DNA from: Geodermatophilus sp. TF02-6
Lineage (GTDB): Bacteria > Actinomycetota > Actinomycetes > Mycobacteriales > Geodermatophilaceae
DNA length: 64,000 nt
NCBI RefSeq assembly: GCF_003319115.1
Contig: NZ_QOHF01000003.1
Span: 124,001-188,000, forward strand
Reading direction: 5' to 3'
The notes under the pieces are model-generated. The model did no database searches and had not been told where the DNA came from. It worked only from the letters and a program-made list of their open reading frames with translations. Each line of letters begins with the position of its first letter. Within the stretch, counting starts at the first letter, position 1. Both the position numbers and the translations under genes were made by a program. Positions 24,067 through 32,279 of this stretch are shown here, in pieces.

Positions 24067-25725
24067 GTGGACGGGATCAACGTCGTCGAACTGGTCATCG
24101 TCGTCGCGCTCTTCCTGCTCGTGACCATCATGGGCTTCGCCGCAGCCCGCTGGCGGCGGGCGCAGAGCCTCCTGCACCTCGACGAGTGGGGGCTGGGCGG
24201 CCGCAGCTTCGGCTCCTGGATCACCTGGTTCCTCCTCGGCGGTGACCTCTACACCGCCTACACGTTCGTGGCCGTGCCGGCGTTGATGTTCGGCGCCGGG
24301 GCGGCAGGCTTCTTCGCCATCCCCTACAGCGTGGTCACCTACCCGCTGGTGTTCCTGGTGGTGATCCGGCTGTGGTCGGTCAGCCACGTGCGCGGCTTCG
24401 TGACGCCGGCGGACTTCGTGCGGTCCCGGTTCGACTCGCCGACGATGGCCCTGCTGGTGGCCATCACCGGGATCGTCGCGACGATGCCCTACATCGCCCT
24501 GCAGCTCGTGGGCATCTCCACGGTGCTCAAGTCGATGGGCTTCAGCGGCACCGGCCTGGTCGGCGAGCTGCCGCTGCTCCTCGCCTTCCTGGTGCTCGCC
24601 CTCTACACCTACAACTCCGGGCTGCGGGCGCCGGCGCTGATCGCGTTCGTCAAGGACGTCCTCATCTACCTGACGATCATCGTCGCGGCCATCGTGATCC
24701 CGGCCAAGCTCGGCGGGTGGGACGCGATCTTCGGTGCGGCCGAGCAGAAGTTCTCCGCGAACGGCGGCCCGGGCGTGCTGCTGCCCGCCACCGGGCAGCT
24801 GGGCTACGCCACCCTCGCCCTCGGCTCGGCGCTGGCGCTGTTCCTCTACCCGCACTCGATCACCGGCGTGCTGGCGGCCAGCAACCGCGACGTGCTCAAG
24901 CGGAACATGAGTGCGCTGCCGCTCTACAGCCTGGCGCTCGGCTTCATCGCCTTGCTCGGGTTCATGGCCATCGCCGCCGGCACCACGCCGGTGGGCACCG
25001 ACGGCAACACGATCGTGCCGGAGCTGTTCCAGCAGGTGTTCCCCAGCTGGTTCACCGGGATCGCCTTCGCCGCCATCGCCATCGGCGCGCTGGTGCCCGC
25101 GGCGATCATGTCGATCGCCGCGGCCAACCTGTTCACCCGCAACGTCTACAAGGAGTACCTGAGGAAGGACGCCACCCCGCAGCAGGAGACGCGGGTCGCC
25201 AAGATCACCTCGCTGGTGGTCAAGCTCGGCGCGGTGGCGGCGATCCTCTTCCTCGACCCGCAGTTCTCCATCGACCTGCAGCTGATCGGCGGCGTGATCA
25301 TCCTGCAGACGCTGCCGGCGGTGGCGCTGGGCCTCTACACCCGCTGGCTGCACCGCGGCGCGCTCGTCGCCGGCTGGGTCGCCGGCATGGTGGCCGGGCT
25401 GTGGGCGGTCTACGAGATCCCCAAGCTCAACCCGGACGGCACCGTCGCGCGGGCGCACTTCGGCGGCTCGTCGTTCGCCCTGTCGAAGCTGGGCCTCGAC
25501 ACGAAGGCGACCGTCTACGCCGGCCTGCTCGCGCTGCTGCTCAACCTGGTGGTCACGGTCGTGCTCACCGCGGTGCTGCGGGCCGCGCGGGTCGACGGCG
25601 GCGTCGACGGGACGGCGGAGAGCGACTACACCGCCGAGCGGGGCGACCCCAGCGTCCGCGACCTGCCCGACCCGCTGGAGTCCGCACCCCCGGGAGCGCC
25701 GGAGCAGCGGTCGGCGCGCAGGTAG
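24067..25725 (+). CDS. Sodium:solute symporter (SSS family), MctC/ActP-like
   Basis: A 552-aa permease with about 13 membrane helices. WGLGGRSFGSWITWFLLGGDLYTAYTF is the first conserved SSS block, and GLRAPALIAFVKDVLIYLTI and YPHSITGVLAASNRDVLKRN follow the pattern of bacterial monocarboxylate symporters (acetate, propionate, pyruvate). The pairing with DUF3311 fits that subgroup. The C-terminal tail is hydrophilic and acidic. It probably imports a small carboxylate with Na+; the exact substrate is inferred only from family. GTG start. Confidence 0.88.
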   Translation: MDGINVVELVIVVALFLLVTIMGFAAARWRRAQSLLHLDEWGLGGRSFGSWITWFLLGGDLYTAYTFVAVPALMFGAGAAGFFAIPYSVVTYPLVFLVVIRLWSVSHVRGFVTPADFVRSRFDSPTMALLVAITGIVATMPYIALQLVGISTVLKSMGFSGTGLVGELPLLLAFLVLALYTYNSGLRAPALIAFVKDVLIYLTIIVAAIVIPAKLGGWDAIFGAAEQKFSANGGPGVLLPATGQLGYATLALGSALALFLYPHSITGVLAASNRDVLKRNMSALPLYSLALGFIALLGFMAIAAGTTPVGTDGNTIVPELFQQVFPSWFTGIAFAAIAIGALVPAAIMSIAAANLFTRNVYKEYLRKDATPQQETRVAKITSLVVKLGAVAAILFLDPQFSIDLQLIGGVIILQTLPAVALGLYTRWLHRGALVAGWVAGMVAGLWAVYEIPKLNPDGTVARAHFGGSSFALSKLGLDTKATVYAGLLALLLNLVVTVVLTAVLRAARVDGGVDGTAESDYTAERGDPSVRDLPDPLESAPPGAPEQRSARR

Positions 25726-25734
25726 GTTGGGCCG

Positions 25735-26475
25735 GTGAAGGCCGACCACGCGGACCAGCAGGAACTGCTGGTCCTCGCCGCCGAGGACGTCGCGCTGGCG
25801 CAGCTGGCGCACCGGCGGCGCACGCTGCCGCAGAACGCCGCCGTCGAGGCCGCGGCCGAGGCGGAGCGGGAGCTGTCCGCCGCGGTGGTGCGCACCGAGA
25901 CCGACGTGCGCGACCTCCAGCGCGAGGTCAAGCGGCTCGAGGGCGACGTCGACACCGTGCGGCAGCGGGCGGCCCGCGACCAGCGGCTGCTGGACTCCGG
26001 CAGCGTCTCGGCCAAGCAGATGACCGACCTGCAGCACGAGCTGCAGTCGCTGGCGCGGCGGCAGTCGGACCTCGAGGACTCCGAGCTCGAGCTCATGGAG
26101 CAGCTCGAGACGGCGGAGGCCGCGCTGCGCGAGGCCCAGCAGGGTCAGGCCGCGACGCAGGCCGAGCTGGCGCGCGCCGAGCAGCTGCGCGACGCCGCCC
26201 TGGCCGACATCGCCGACGGGACGGCGCGGCACGAGGCCGCCCGCGCCGAGGCCGCCGCCACCCTCCCGGCCGACCTGCTGGCGCTCTACGAGCGGATCCG
26301 CACCCAGACCGGCAGCACCGGCGCGGCGGCGCTCAAGGCCCGCCAGTGCCAGGGCTGCCGCATCGAGCTGTTCGGCCGGGAGCTGGCCGCCGTGCGCAGC
26401 GCCGACCCCCACGAGGTCGTGCGCTGCGACAACTGCGGGCGGATCCTCGTGCGCACCGCCGAGTCGGGCCTGTGA
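25735..26475 (+). CDS. Zinc-ribbon coiled-coil protein (C4-type, CT398-like)
   Basis: A 246-aa protein. Residues ~30-180 form a long, highly charged coiled coil (REVKRLEGDVDTVRQRAARD, QMTDLQHELQSLARRQSDLE), followed by a C-terminal zinc ribbon with CQGC and CDNC, giving four Cys ligands (ARQCQGCRIELFG...VVRCDNCGRILVRT). This is the family of M. tuberculosis Rv2229c and chlamydial CT398, thought to bind nucleic acid or partner proteins. It is coupled to the next gene by a GTGA overlap, an arrangement conserved in mycobacteria. Confidence 0.92.
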   Translation: MKADHADQQELLVLAAEDVALAQLAHRRRTLPQNAAVEAAAEAERELSAAVVRTETDVRDLQREVKRLEGDVDTVRQRAARDQRLLDSGSVSAKQMTDLQHELQSLARRQSDLEDSELELMEQLETAEAALREAQQGQAATQAELARAEQLRDAALADIADGTARHEAARAEAAATLPADLLALYERIRTQTGSTGAAALKARQCQGCRIELFGRELAAVRSADPHEVVRCDNCGRILVRTAESGL

Positions 26476-27593
26476 CGCGTCGGCTCGTCGTCGAGGCCGA
26501 CGGCGGCTCGCGGGGCAACCCGGGCCCGGCCGGCTACGGCGCCCTCGTGCGCGACGCCGCGACCGGCCGGGTGCTCGCCGAGCGGGCGGCGTCGGTCGGG
26601 CGGGCCACCAACAACGTCGCCGAGTACGGCGGCCTGATCGCCGGCTTGCAGGCCGCGCTCGATCTCGACCCGACCGCCGAGGTCGAGGTGCGGATGGACT
26701 CCAAGCTCGTCGTCGAGCAGATGTCGGGCCGCTGGAAGGTCAAGCACCCCGACATGCAGGAGCTCGCGCTGCGGGCCCAGCGGATCGCCCGCCAGCTCGG
26801 CGGGGTCCGCTACACCTGGGTGCCGCGGGCGCAGAACAGCGCCGCCGACGCGCTGGCCAACAGCGCCATGGACGGCCGCCCGGTGCACCGCGACGCCGCC
26901 GCCGAGCCCGCGACCACCGAGGACGACGTCCAGCCGGCCGCCGAGTCTCTGTCGTCCCCACCCACCAGTCCCCACAAGCCCGTCTCCACCACCGTCACGC
27001 ACCTGCTGCGGCACGGGCGCACCGAGCACACCCCCGAGCGCCGGTACAGCGGCCGCAACGACCTGGCGCTGTCGGCCACCGGCCGGGCGGAGGCCGCGGC
27101 GGCGGCCAAGCGGGCCGAGGAGCTGGGCATCGAGGTGGTCCTCGCCTCGCCGCTGCGCCGCGCCCGGGAGACCGCCGAGGTGGTCGCCGCCGTGCTCGGC
27201 CTGCCGGTGCAGGTCGACGACGACCTGGTCGAGCTGGACTTCGGCGAGCTCGAGGGGCTGACCGCCGAGGAGGCGCGGCAGCGCCACCCGCTGGCCACCC
27301 GCCGGTTCGCCGCCGGCGTCACCGTGGCCGCGCCCGGCGGCGAGTCGATCGCCGACGTCAGCCGGCGCGTGGCCCGCGCCCGGGAACGCATCCTGCGCGA
27401 GCACGCCGGTCGCACGGTGCTCGTCGTCAGCCACGTCACGCCGATCAAGCTGCTGCTCGCCGCGGGCCTCGCCGTCCCCGACGACGTCGTCCACCGGGTG
27501 TTCCTCGAGGCCGCGTCCTTCTGCACGGTGGCCTGGTCGTCCGACGGGCGCTCCGCCGTCCGGCTGGTCAACGACACCGCCCACCTGCGCTAG
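26472..27593 (+). CDS. Bifunctional RNase HI / histidine-phosphatase family protein
   Basis: A 373-aa fusion. Residues 1-~135 are a type I RNase H: VVEADGGSRGNPGPAGYG (first catalytic Asp), NNVAEYGGLIAGLQAA (Glu), VRMDSKLVVEQMSG (Asp) and AQNSAADALAN (final Asp). A ~45-residue Pro/Thr linker leads to a histidine-phosphatase domain, THLLRHGRTEHTPERRYSGR, with the catalytic RHG and the late VVSHVTPIK His. The mycobacterial homologue Rv2228c removes RNA from RNA:DNA hybrids, and its phosphatase part has been linked to alpha-ribazole phosphate in cobalamin assembly. GTG start inside the previous stop. Confidence 0.93.
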   Translation: MTRRLVVEADGGSRGNPGPAGYGALVRDAATGRVLAERAASVGRATNNVAEYGGLIAGLQAALDLDPTAEVEVRMDSKLVVEQMSGRWKVKHPDMQELALRAQRIARQLGGVRYTWVPRAQNSAADALANSAMDGRPVHRDAAAEPATTEDDVQPAAESLSSPPTSPHKPVSTTVTHLLRHGRTEHTPERRYSGRNDLALSATGRAEAAAAAKRAEELGIEVVLASPLRRARETAEVVAAVLGLPVQVDDDLVELDFGELEGLTAEEARQRHPLATRRFAAGVTVAAPGGESIADVSRRVARARERILREHAGRTVLVVSHVTPIKLLLAAGLAVPDDVVHRVFLEAASFCTVAWSSDGRSAVRLVNDTAHLR

Positions 27594-27595
27594 TT

Positions 27596-27613
27596 CTCAA
27601 CCGATGAGTTGAG
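27596..27613. promoter_or_regulatory. Inverted repeat CTCAAC-N6-GTTGAG, candidate operator
   Basis: A short dyad just after the RNase H-phosphatase stop and about 65 nt before the RibD-like gene. CAAC...GTTG dyads are typical of ArsR/SmtB-family operators, which often control RibD- and SRPBCC-type genes; no ArsR gene is visible nearby. Confidence 0.35.
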
Positions 27614-27675
27614 GACGGCGCTCCGGTCGTACTGGTGGCGCCCGCACCGGGGCGCCCCGACGGCAGGAGGCGACG

Positions 27676-28266
27676 ATGAGCAGAGCAGTGATCTTCGCGG
27701 CGGTGTCGATGGACGGCTGTGTCGGCCGGGAGGACGACATGCCCGGTCCGCTGTTCGACTGGTACGGCAACGGCGACGTCGAGGTGACGTTCAGCGACGA
27801 GGCCCGGGTCTTCCGCGTGACGCAGGCGACCGCGGACTTCCTGCGCGCAGAGGCGCCCGGCATGGCGGCGATGGTCTGCGGCCGCCGGTTGTTCGACCTC
27901 ACCAACGGCTGGGAGGGCGTGCCGCCCAACGGCGAGCACGTCTTCGTCGTCACGCACCGTCCCGCGGACGACTGGCCGTACGCGGGCACCGCGCCGTTCA
28001 CGTTCATGCCCGACGTGCGGAGCGCGATCGAGCAGGCAAAGGCGTTCGCCGGCGACCGGGACGTCTCGGTGGCGCCGGGGGATGTCGCCGGCCAGGCGCT
28101 GCAGGCCGGGCTCATCGACCGGGTCGTGCTCAACCTGGTGCCGGTCGTCCTCGGCTCGGGCCGGCCGTTCTTCGGCGCGGGTGGCACCGTCGAGCTGGCG
28201 TTCGAGGACCCGCAGGTCGTCGAGGGGAAGCGGGTCACCCACCTGGTGTACGACCTGCGCCGCTGA
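27676..28266 (+). CDS. Dihydrofolate reductase family protein (RibD C-terminal-like)
   Basis: A 196-aa protein beginning [13 protein letters not shown], the standard SLDG-type opening of the RibD_C fold. [14 protein letters not shown] and [20 protein letters not shown] are further family blocks, and the end [21 protein letters not shown] is the best conserved part. The fold binds NADPH; most stand-alone members have unknown substrates. ATG with GGAGG six bases upstream. It sits alone between unrelated genes, and the dyad at 27596 may control it. Confidence 0.9.
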   Translation: MSRAVIFAAVSMDGCVGREDDMPGPLFDWYGNGDVEVTFSDEARVFRVTQATADFLRAEAPGMAAMVCGRRLFDLTNGWEGVPPNGEHVFVVTHRPADDWPYAGTAPFTFMPDVRSAIEQAKAFAGDRDVSVAPGDVAGQALQAGLIDRVVLNLVPVVLGSGRPFFGAGGTVELAFEDPQVVEGKRVTHLVYDLRR

Positions 28267-28372
28267 GGACGGGAAGGGGGAGCGGCGGGGCGGCGTTGCA
28301 CGGGGTGCCCCACGCCGCACCGTCGGCACCGAGGGGGACCATGGGGCGCCGCCCGAGCCCGAGGAGGACCCC

Positions 28373-29404
28373 GTGACCGCCACCATCGCGCCCGCGACGC
28401 CCGCCGTCGTCGGCGACGAGCGCACCCTCTCACCCGCCGAGTACCAGAGCTGGGCCGCCGAGGTGCGCCGGCTGGCCGAGGAACGCGGGGCGGTGGTCCT
28501 GGCGCACAACTACCAGGTGCCCGAGATCCAGGACGTCGCCGACTTCACCGGCGACTCGCTGTACCTCTCGCGGGTGGCGGCGCAGACCGACGCCCGCGAG
28601 ATCGTCTTCTGCGGCGTGCACTTCATGGCCGAGACGGCGAAGATCCTCTCGCCGGACAAGACCGTGCTGCTGCCCGACCACGCCGCCGGCTGCTCGCTGG
28701 CCGACTCGATCACCGCCGAGCAGCTGCGCGAGTGGAAGGCCCAGCACCCCGGCGCCGTCGTCGTCAGCTACGTCAACACCACCGCCGCGGTCAAGGCCGA
28801 GACCGACGTCTGCTGCACGTCGTCCAACGCCGCCGACGTGGTCCGGTCCATCCCGGCCGACCGGGAGATCCTGTTCTGCCCCGACCAGTTCCTCGGCGCG
28901 CACGTCAAGCGGGTCACGGGTAGGGAGAACATCTCCATCTGGGCGGGGGAGTGCCACGTGCACGCCGGGATCAGCCCGGCCGACGTCCGCGCGCAGGTCG
29001 CCGCGCACCCGGACGCCGAGATCCTGGTGCACCCCGAGTGCGGCTGCACCACGTCGGTGCTCGACCTGGTCAGCCACGGTGACCTGCCGGCCGACCGCAC
29101 CCGGGTGCTGTCCACCGGCGGCATGGTCGAGGAGGCGGCGCGCACCCGGTCCAGTCAGGTGCTGGTCGCCACCGAGGTCGGCATCCTGCACCAGCTGCGC
29201 GCTCTCAACGCCGGGACGCAGTTCATCCCGATGAACGCCCGCGCCGCCTGCCGCTACATGAAGATGATCACCCCGGCCAAGCTGTTGCACACGCTGCGCA
29301 CCGGCGAGGGCGCCGTCGACGTCGACCCGGAGACCGCCGCCCGGGCCCGCCGGGCCGTCGAGGCGATGATCGCCATCGGCGAGCCCGGCCGCGGCGGGGA
29401 ATGA
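28373..29404 (+). CDS. nadA: Quinolinate synthase
   Basis: A 343-aa enzyme that condenses iminoaspartate with dihydroxyacetone phosphate to make quinolinate, a step in de novo NAD synthesis. [20 protein letters not shown] and the three cluster-ligand regions [20 protein letters not shown] and HPECGCTT mark the [4Fe-4S] NadA family; the last residues include [16 protein letters not shown] start seven bases after GAGGAGG. Unusually, nadB and nadC are not adjacent; the only other NAD gene in the window is nadE. A dispersed-repeat copy follows the stop. Confidence 0.96.
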   Translation: MTATIAPATPAVVGDERTLSPAEYQSWAAEVRRLAEERGAVVLAHNYQVPEIQDVADFTGDSLYLSRVAAQTDAREIVFCGVHFMAETAKILSPDKTVLLPDHAAGCSLADSITAEQLREWKAQHPGAVVVSYVNTTAAVKAETDVCCTSSNAADVVRSIPADREILFCPDQFLGAHVKRVTGRENISIWAGECHVHAGISPADVRAQVAAHPDAEILVHPECGCTTSVLDLVSHGDLPADRTRVLSTGGMVEEAARTRSSQVLVATEVGILHQLRALNAGTQFIPMNARAACRYMKMITPAKLLHTLRTGEGAVDVDPETAARARRAVEAMIAIGEPGRGGE

Positions 29405-29430
29405 CGCCGGGCGGCTCCGTCCCGGGCCCG

Positions 29431-29480
29431 GCCCCCTGCCGGGTCCCACCGCGAGGGGTGGGGGACGGCGTCCTCCTTCA
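29431..29480. repeat. GC-rich dispersed repeat, copy 3 (short form)
   Basis: GGGTCCCACCGCGAGGGGTG followed by GGGGACGGCGTCCTCCTT. It matches the family but lacks the eight-base AGCNTGCG middle part. It is placed between nadA and the next, convergent, gene. Confidence 0.55.
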
Positions 29481-29690
29481 GCGCAGGACGTCGTCGGCGA
29501 TGTCGGCGACGATCGCCTTGAAGGTCGTCGTGTCCACCTCGTCGTCGACCGTGACCCGGACGATGTCGGACACCTGCTGCTCCGTGGTCGCCGGGACGGC
29601 CGCGGCGCGCGCGGCGGCGATCAGGTGCAACTGCTGCACCCGGGCGGTGTCGCTGGCGGCTCGGACCGGGGGGAGTCGGTTCTCGCGCAT
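29478..29690 (-). CDS. Small hypothetical protein
   Basis: A 70-aa protein, MRENRLPPVRAASDTARVQQ..., with a basic N-terminus and an Ala-rich first helix, then an acidic second half (VRVTVDDEVDTTTFKAIVAD). It shows no motif I recognise. Codon usage and the strong GC third position look coding, and short proteins with a TTTFKAIV-like end occur in Actinobacteria. It is alone on its strand, between nadA and the SLC13 permease. Probably a three-helix cytoplasmic protein; no function can be given. Confidence 0.55.
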   Translation of the reverse strand: MRENRLPPVRAASDTARVQQLHLIAAARAAAVPATTEQQVSDIVRVTVDDEVDTTTFKAIVADIADDVLR

Positions 29691-29797
29691 GGGCCGACGG
29701 TAGGCAGACGGCGGAGGTCCCGTCGGAGGCGCGGAGGCGTGTTCGTGGTAGGTGGACCCCTCCGTCACACCCGACCCAGGACGTGACAGGGGTCGGC

Positions 29798-31033
29798 TCA
29801 GACCTGCAGGGCCGCCCACAGCGCGGTCGTCGCCGCCACCAGGGTGACCGGCACGGTCGTGGCGCCCACGGCGCTGAACCCCAGTGCTCCCGGTGCGCGG
29901 ACGCCGATCACCCGCCGCCACAGCAGGTTGGCCAGCGACCCCACGTAGGTCAGGTTCGGGCCGATGTTGACCCCGACCAGCACGGCCAGCACCGGCCCGG
30001 ATCCGCCCGCGGCGGCGACGGGCAGCAGCGCGAGCGTGGCCGGCAGGTTGTTGAGCAGGTTGGCGACGACGGCCGCGACGGCGGCCGCCCCGAGCAGCGC
30101 CGGCAACCCGGAACCGTCGGGCAGCACCCCGTGCAGCCACCGCTGCAGCCCGCCGCGCAGCACCGCTTCCACGACGACGGCCAACCCGAGGACGAACAGG
30201 GCGAACGGCAGGTCGGCCGCGCGCACCAGCCGGCCGACCCCCGTGCGGCGGCCGATCACCTGGTGGACCGCCAGCACCAGCACCCCGCCGACCGCCGGCC
30301 ACACCGGGGACACGTCGAGGAGGGAGGTCACCGCGAAGCCGGCCACCGTGGCTCCCACGACGGCCAGGGCGAGCAGCGGGACGGGCGGCGTGCTGGTCAC
30401 CGGCTCGCCGACCGGTGTCGCCAGGTCGCGCCGGAAGAGCGTGCGCAGCACGAGGTACTCGACGGCCACCGCGGCCACCTGGGGGCCGAGCATCAACCCG
30501 GTGAAGTGCAGGAACGACAGGCCGGTGGCGCCGAAGGCGAGCAGGTTGGTCAGGTTGGACACCGGCAGCAGCAGCGAGGCCGAGTTGGCCAGGTGTCCGG
30601 CCGCGTAGGCGTGCGGCCGGGCCGGGACGCGCATCCGCGCGGCGGTGGCGAGGACGACCGGGGTGAGCAGCACGACGGTCGCGTCGAGGCTCAGCACCGC
30701 CGTCACCAGGGCGGACAGGACGACGACCCAGGCGAGCAGGGCGTGCGCGGAGCGGCCCGACAGCCGGGCGGTCACCGCGGCGGCCCAGCCGAACAGCCCC
30801 TCGGCGTCGGCGAGGTGGGCCAGCAGCAGGATGACGACGAGGAAGGCCACCGTCGGCGCGATCCGGCGCACCGCGGCCTCGGCGTCCGGCAGCCCGATGG
30901 CGCCTCCCAGCGTCAGCAGGACCGCGCCCGGCACCGCGACCGCCGCGGCCGGCACCCGCTCGGAGTGCACGGCGGCGGCCACCAGGGTGGCGACCAGGAC
31001 GACTCCTGCGGCTCCCAGCGCGAGGGGGTGCAC
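29798..31033 (-). CDS. SLC13/ArsB-type permease
   Basis: A 411-aa protein of about 11 membrane helices from GTG 31033, one base past the stop of the TauE/SafE gene; upstream codons in this frame look non-coding. VLSLDATVVLLTPVVLATAARM and GHLANSASLLLPVSNLTNLLAFG are the hairpin motifs of the ArsB/NhaD/SLC13 superfamily, and VANLLNNLPATLALLPVA plus GVNIGPNLTYVGSLANLLW repeat them in the second half. It may export arsenite or move a divalent anion; no ars regulator lies nearby, so I leave the substrate open. Confidence 0.85.
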   Translation of the reverse strand: MHPLALGAAGVVLVATLVAAAVHSERVPAAAVAVPGAVLLTLGGAIGLPDAEAAVRRIAPTVAFLVVILLLAHLADAEGLFGWAAAVTARLSGRSAHALLAWVVVLSALVTAVLSLDATVVLLTPVVLATAARMRVPARPHAYAAGHLANSASLLLPVSNLTNLLAFGATGLSFLHFTGLMLGPQVAAVAVEYLVLRTLFRRDLATPVGEPVTSTPPVPLLALAVVGATVAGFAVTSLLDVSPVWPAVGGVLVLAVHQVIGRRTGVGRLVRAADLPFALFVLGLAVVVEAVLRGGLQRWLHGVLPDGSGLPALLGAAAVAAVVANLLNNLPATLALLPVAAAGGSGPVLAVLVGVNIGPNLTYVGSLANLLWRRVIGVRAPGALGFSAVGATTVPVTLVAATTALWAALQV

Positions 31034-31034
31034 C

Positions 31035-31793
31035 TCAGGCGGCCCGCAGGAACAGGTAGAGCGACACCGCCACCCCGAAGACCACGATGAGCACCCGCAG
31101 CGGGGTCGCCGGGATGCGGGTGGCGACACGGGCGCCGAGGAACCCGCCGAGCAGGCTGGCCGGCGCCGCGACCGCGACCACCAGCCAGTCGACCGGGCCG
31201 AACAGGCCGAAGACGACGACGGTGACGGTGGCGGTCACCGCGGACAGCGCCGACTTCAGCGCGTTGGCCAGCTTGAGCCGGTGCAGCCCGACCCCCAGCA
31301 CGCCGACCAGGATCACGCCCAGCGCGCCGCCGAAGTAGCCGCCGTAGACGGTGGCGAGGAACAGCGCCACGTACAGCCAGGGCGGGTCGCGCCGCGGGCC
31401 GCCGTCCTCGGCCTGCCGCAACCGCCGGGTGAGCAGCGGCTGCACCGCCAGCAGCAGGCTGGCCAGCAGCACCAGCACCGGGACGACGACGTCGAACGCC
31501 TCGCTCGGCGTGGTCAGCAGCAGGACGCTACCGGCGGTACCGCCGAACAGCGCGACGACGGCGAAGCGCAGCAGCCGGGCCCGCTGCCCGACGTACTCGC
31601 TGCGGAAGCCGAGCACGCCGCCGAGGTAGCCCGGCCACTGGGCGACCGAGTTGGTGACGTTGGCGGCCACGGTGCCCAGACCGAGCCCGACCAGGGTGGG
31701 GAAGAGGATCAGCGACCCGCCGCCGGCGATCGAGTTGACGGCGCCGGCCACGAGGGCGACACCGGCCGCGACGACCAGGTCGAGGGCGGACAC
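31035..31793 (-). CDS. TauE/SafE-family permease (TSUP)
   Basis: A 252-aa protein with eight or nine helices. VALVAGAVNSIAGGGSLILFPTL at the N-terminus is the strongest TSUP signature, and a repeat, VYGGYFGGALGVILVGVLG, starts the second half. TSUP proteins carry sulfite, sulfoacetate and similar anions across the membrane. It is the first gene of a two-gene unit with the SLC13-type permease (one base between stop and start), so the two may export related oxyanions. Confidence 0.9.
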   Translation of the reverse strand: MSALDLVVAAGVALVAGAVNSIAGGGSLILFPTLVGLGLGTVAANVTNSVAQWPGYLGGVLGFRSEYVGQRARLLRFAVVALFGGTAGSVLLLTTPSEAFDVVVPVLVLLASLLLAVQPLLTRRLRQAEDGGPRRDPPWLYVALFLATVYGGYFGGALGVILVGVLGVGLHRLKLANALKSALSAVTATVTVVVFGLFGPVDWLVVAVAAPASLLGGFLGARVATRIPATPLRVLIVVFGVAVSLYLFLRAA

Positions 31794-31836
31794 GAGCGGC
31801 CAGCCTACGGCGGGCGCCCCGGTGCGCCGGCGCCGC

Positions 31837-32253
31837 TCAGCCGAGGGAGGCGGAGAAGGTGACCGAGTCGGCGGTGACGGTCGTGCACTCCAGGGTGAGC
31901 GGACCGGCCGAGACGCTCTCCCCCTGGCTGCAGGAGATCTCCTGGTCGCCCACCCGGAACGTCGCCCGGCCGTTCTCCGAGCTCTGCAACCCGACGGTGG
32001 TGCCGAGGACCTCGACCGTGCTGTCCTGGCCGGTGAGGGTCACCGAGCAGCGCGTGCCCGAGCAGTCCACGCCGCTATCGGTCGGGGCGCTGCTCTGCGG
32101 GGTGGTGGCGGTCGTCGTGCCGGCCGCCGTCGTGGTCTCGGTGCCGCTCGAGCCGGTGTCGCCGGAGCCGGTGCACCCGGTCAGCGGGAACACCAGCAGA
32201 CCGCCGGCGAGCAGGGCGGGGGCGAGGCGGGCACGCGTCGTCGTCCGTGGCAT
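31837..32253 (-). CDS. Lipoprotein with a four-Cys C-terminal domain
   Basis: A 138-aa protein. MPRTTTRARLAPALLAGGLL leads to the lipobox LTGC (Cys27), then a Ser/Thr-rich linker, then a ~75-residue domain with DCSGTRCSVTLTGQ, NGRATFRVGDQEISCSQGE and LTLECTTVTADSV. The four Cys spacings and the GRATxRVGxQxxSC core match the lipoprotein at 10857-11354 in the peptide cassette, so these are paralogues. The domain is unknown to me. It is lipid-anchored on the outer face of the membrane by prediction. Confidence 0.85.
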   Translation of the reverse strand: MPRTTTRARLAPALLAGGLLVFPLTGCTGSGDTGSSGTETTTAAGTTTATTPQSSAPTDSGVDCSGTRCSVTLTGQDSTVEVLGTTVGLQSSENGRATFRVGDQEISCSQGESVSAGPLTLECTTVTADSVTFSASLG

Positions 32254-32279
32254 CTGCCCAAGCCTAGAGCGGCTCCGGC

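Noticed and set aside
29798-31033. Naming the SLC13 protein arsB
   Set aside because: The fold fits, but no arsR, arsC or arsenic-related gene is near, and a TSUP permease is its partner; the substrate stays open.
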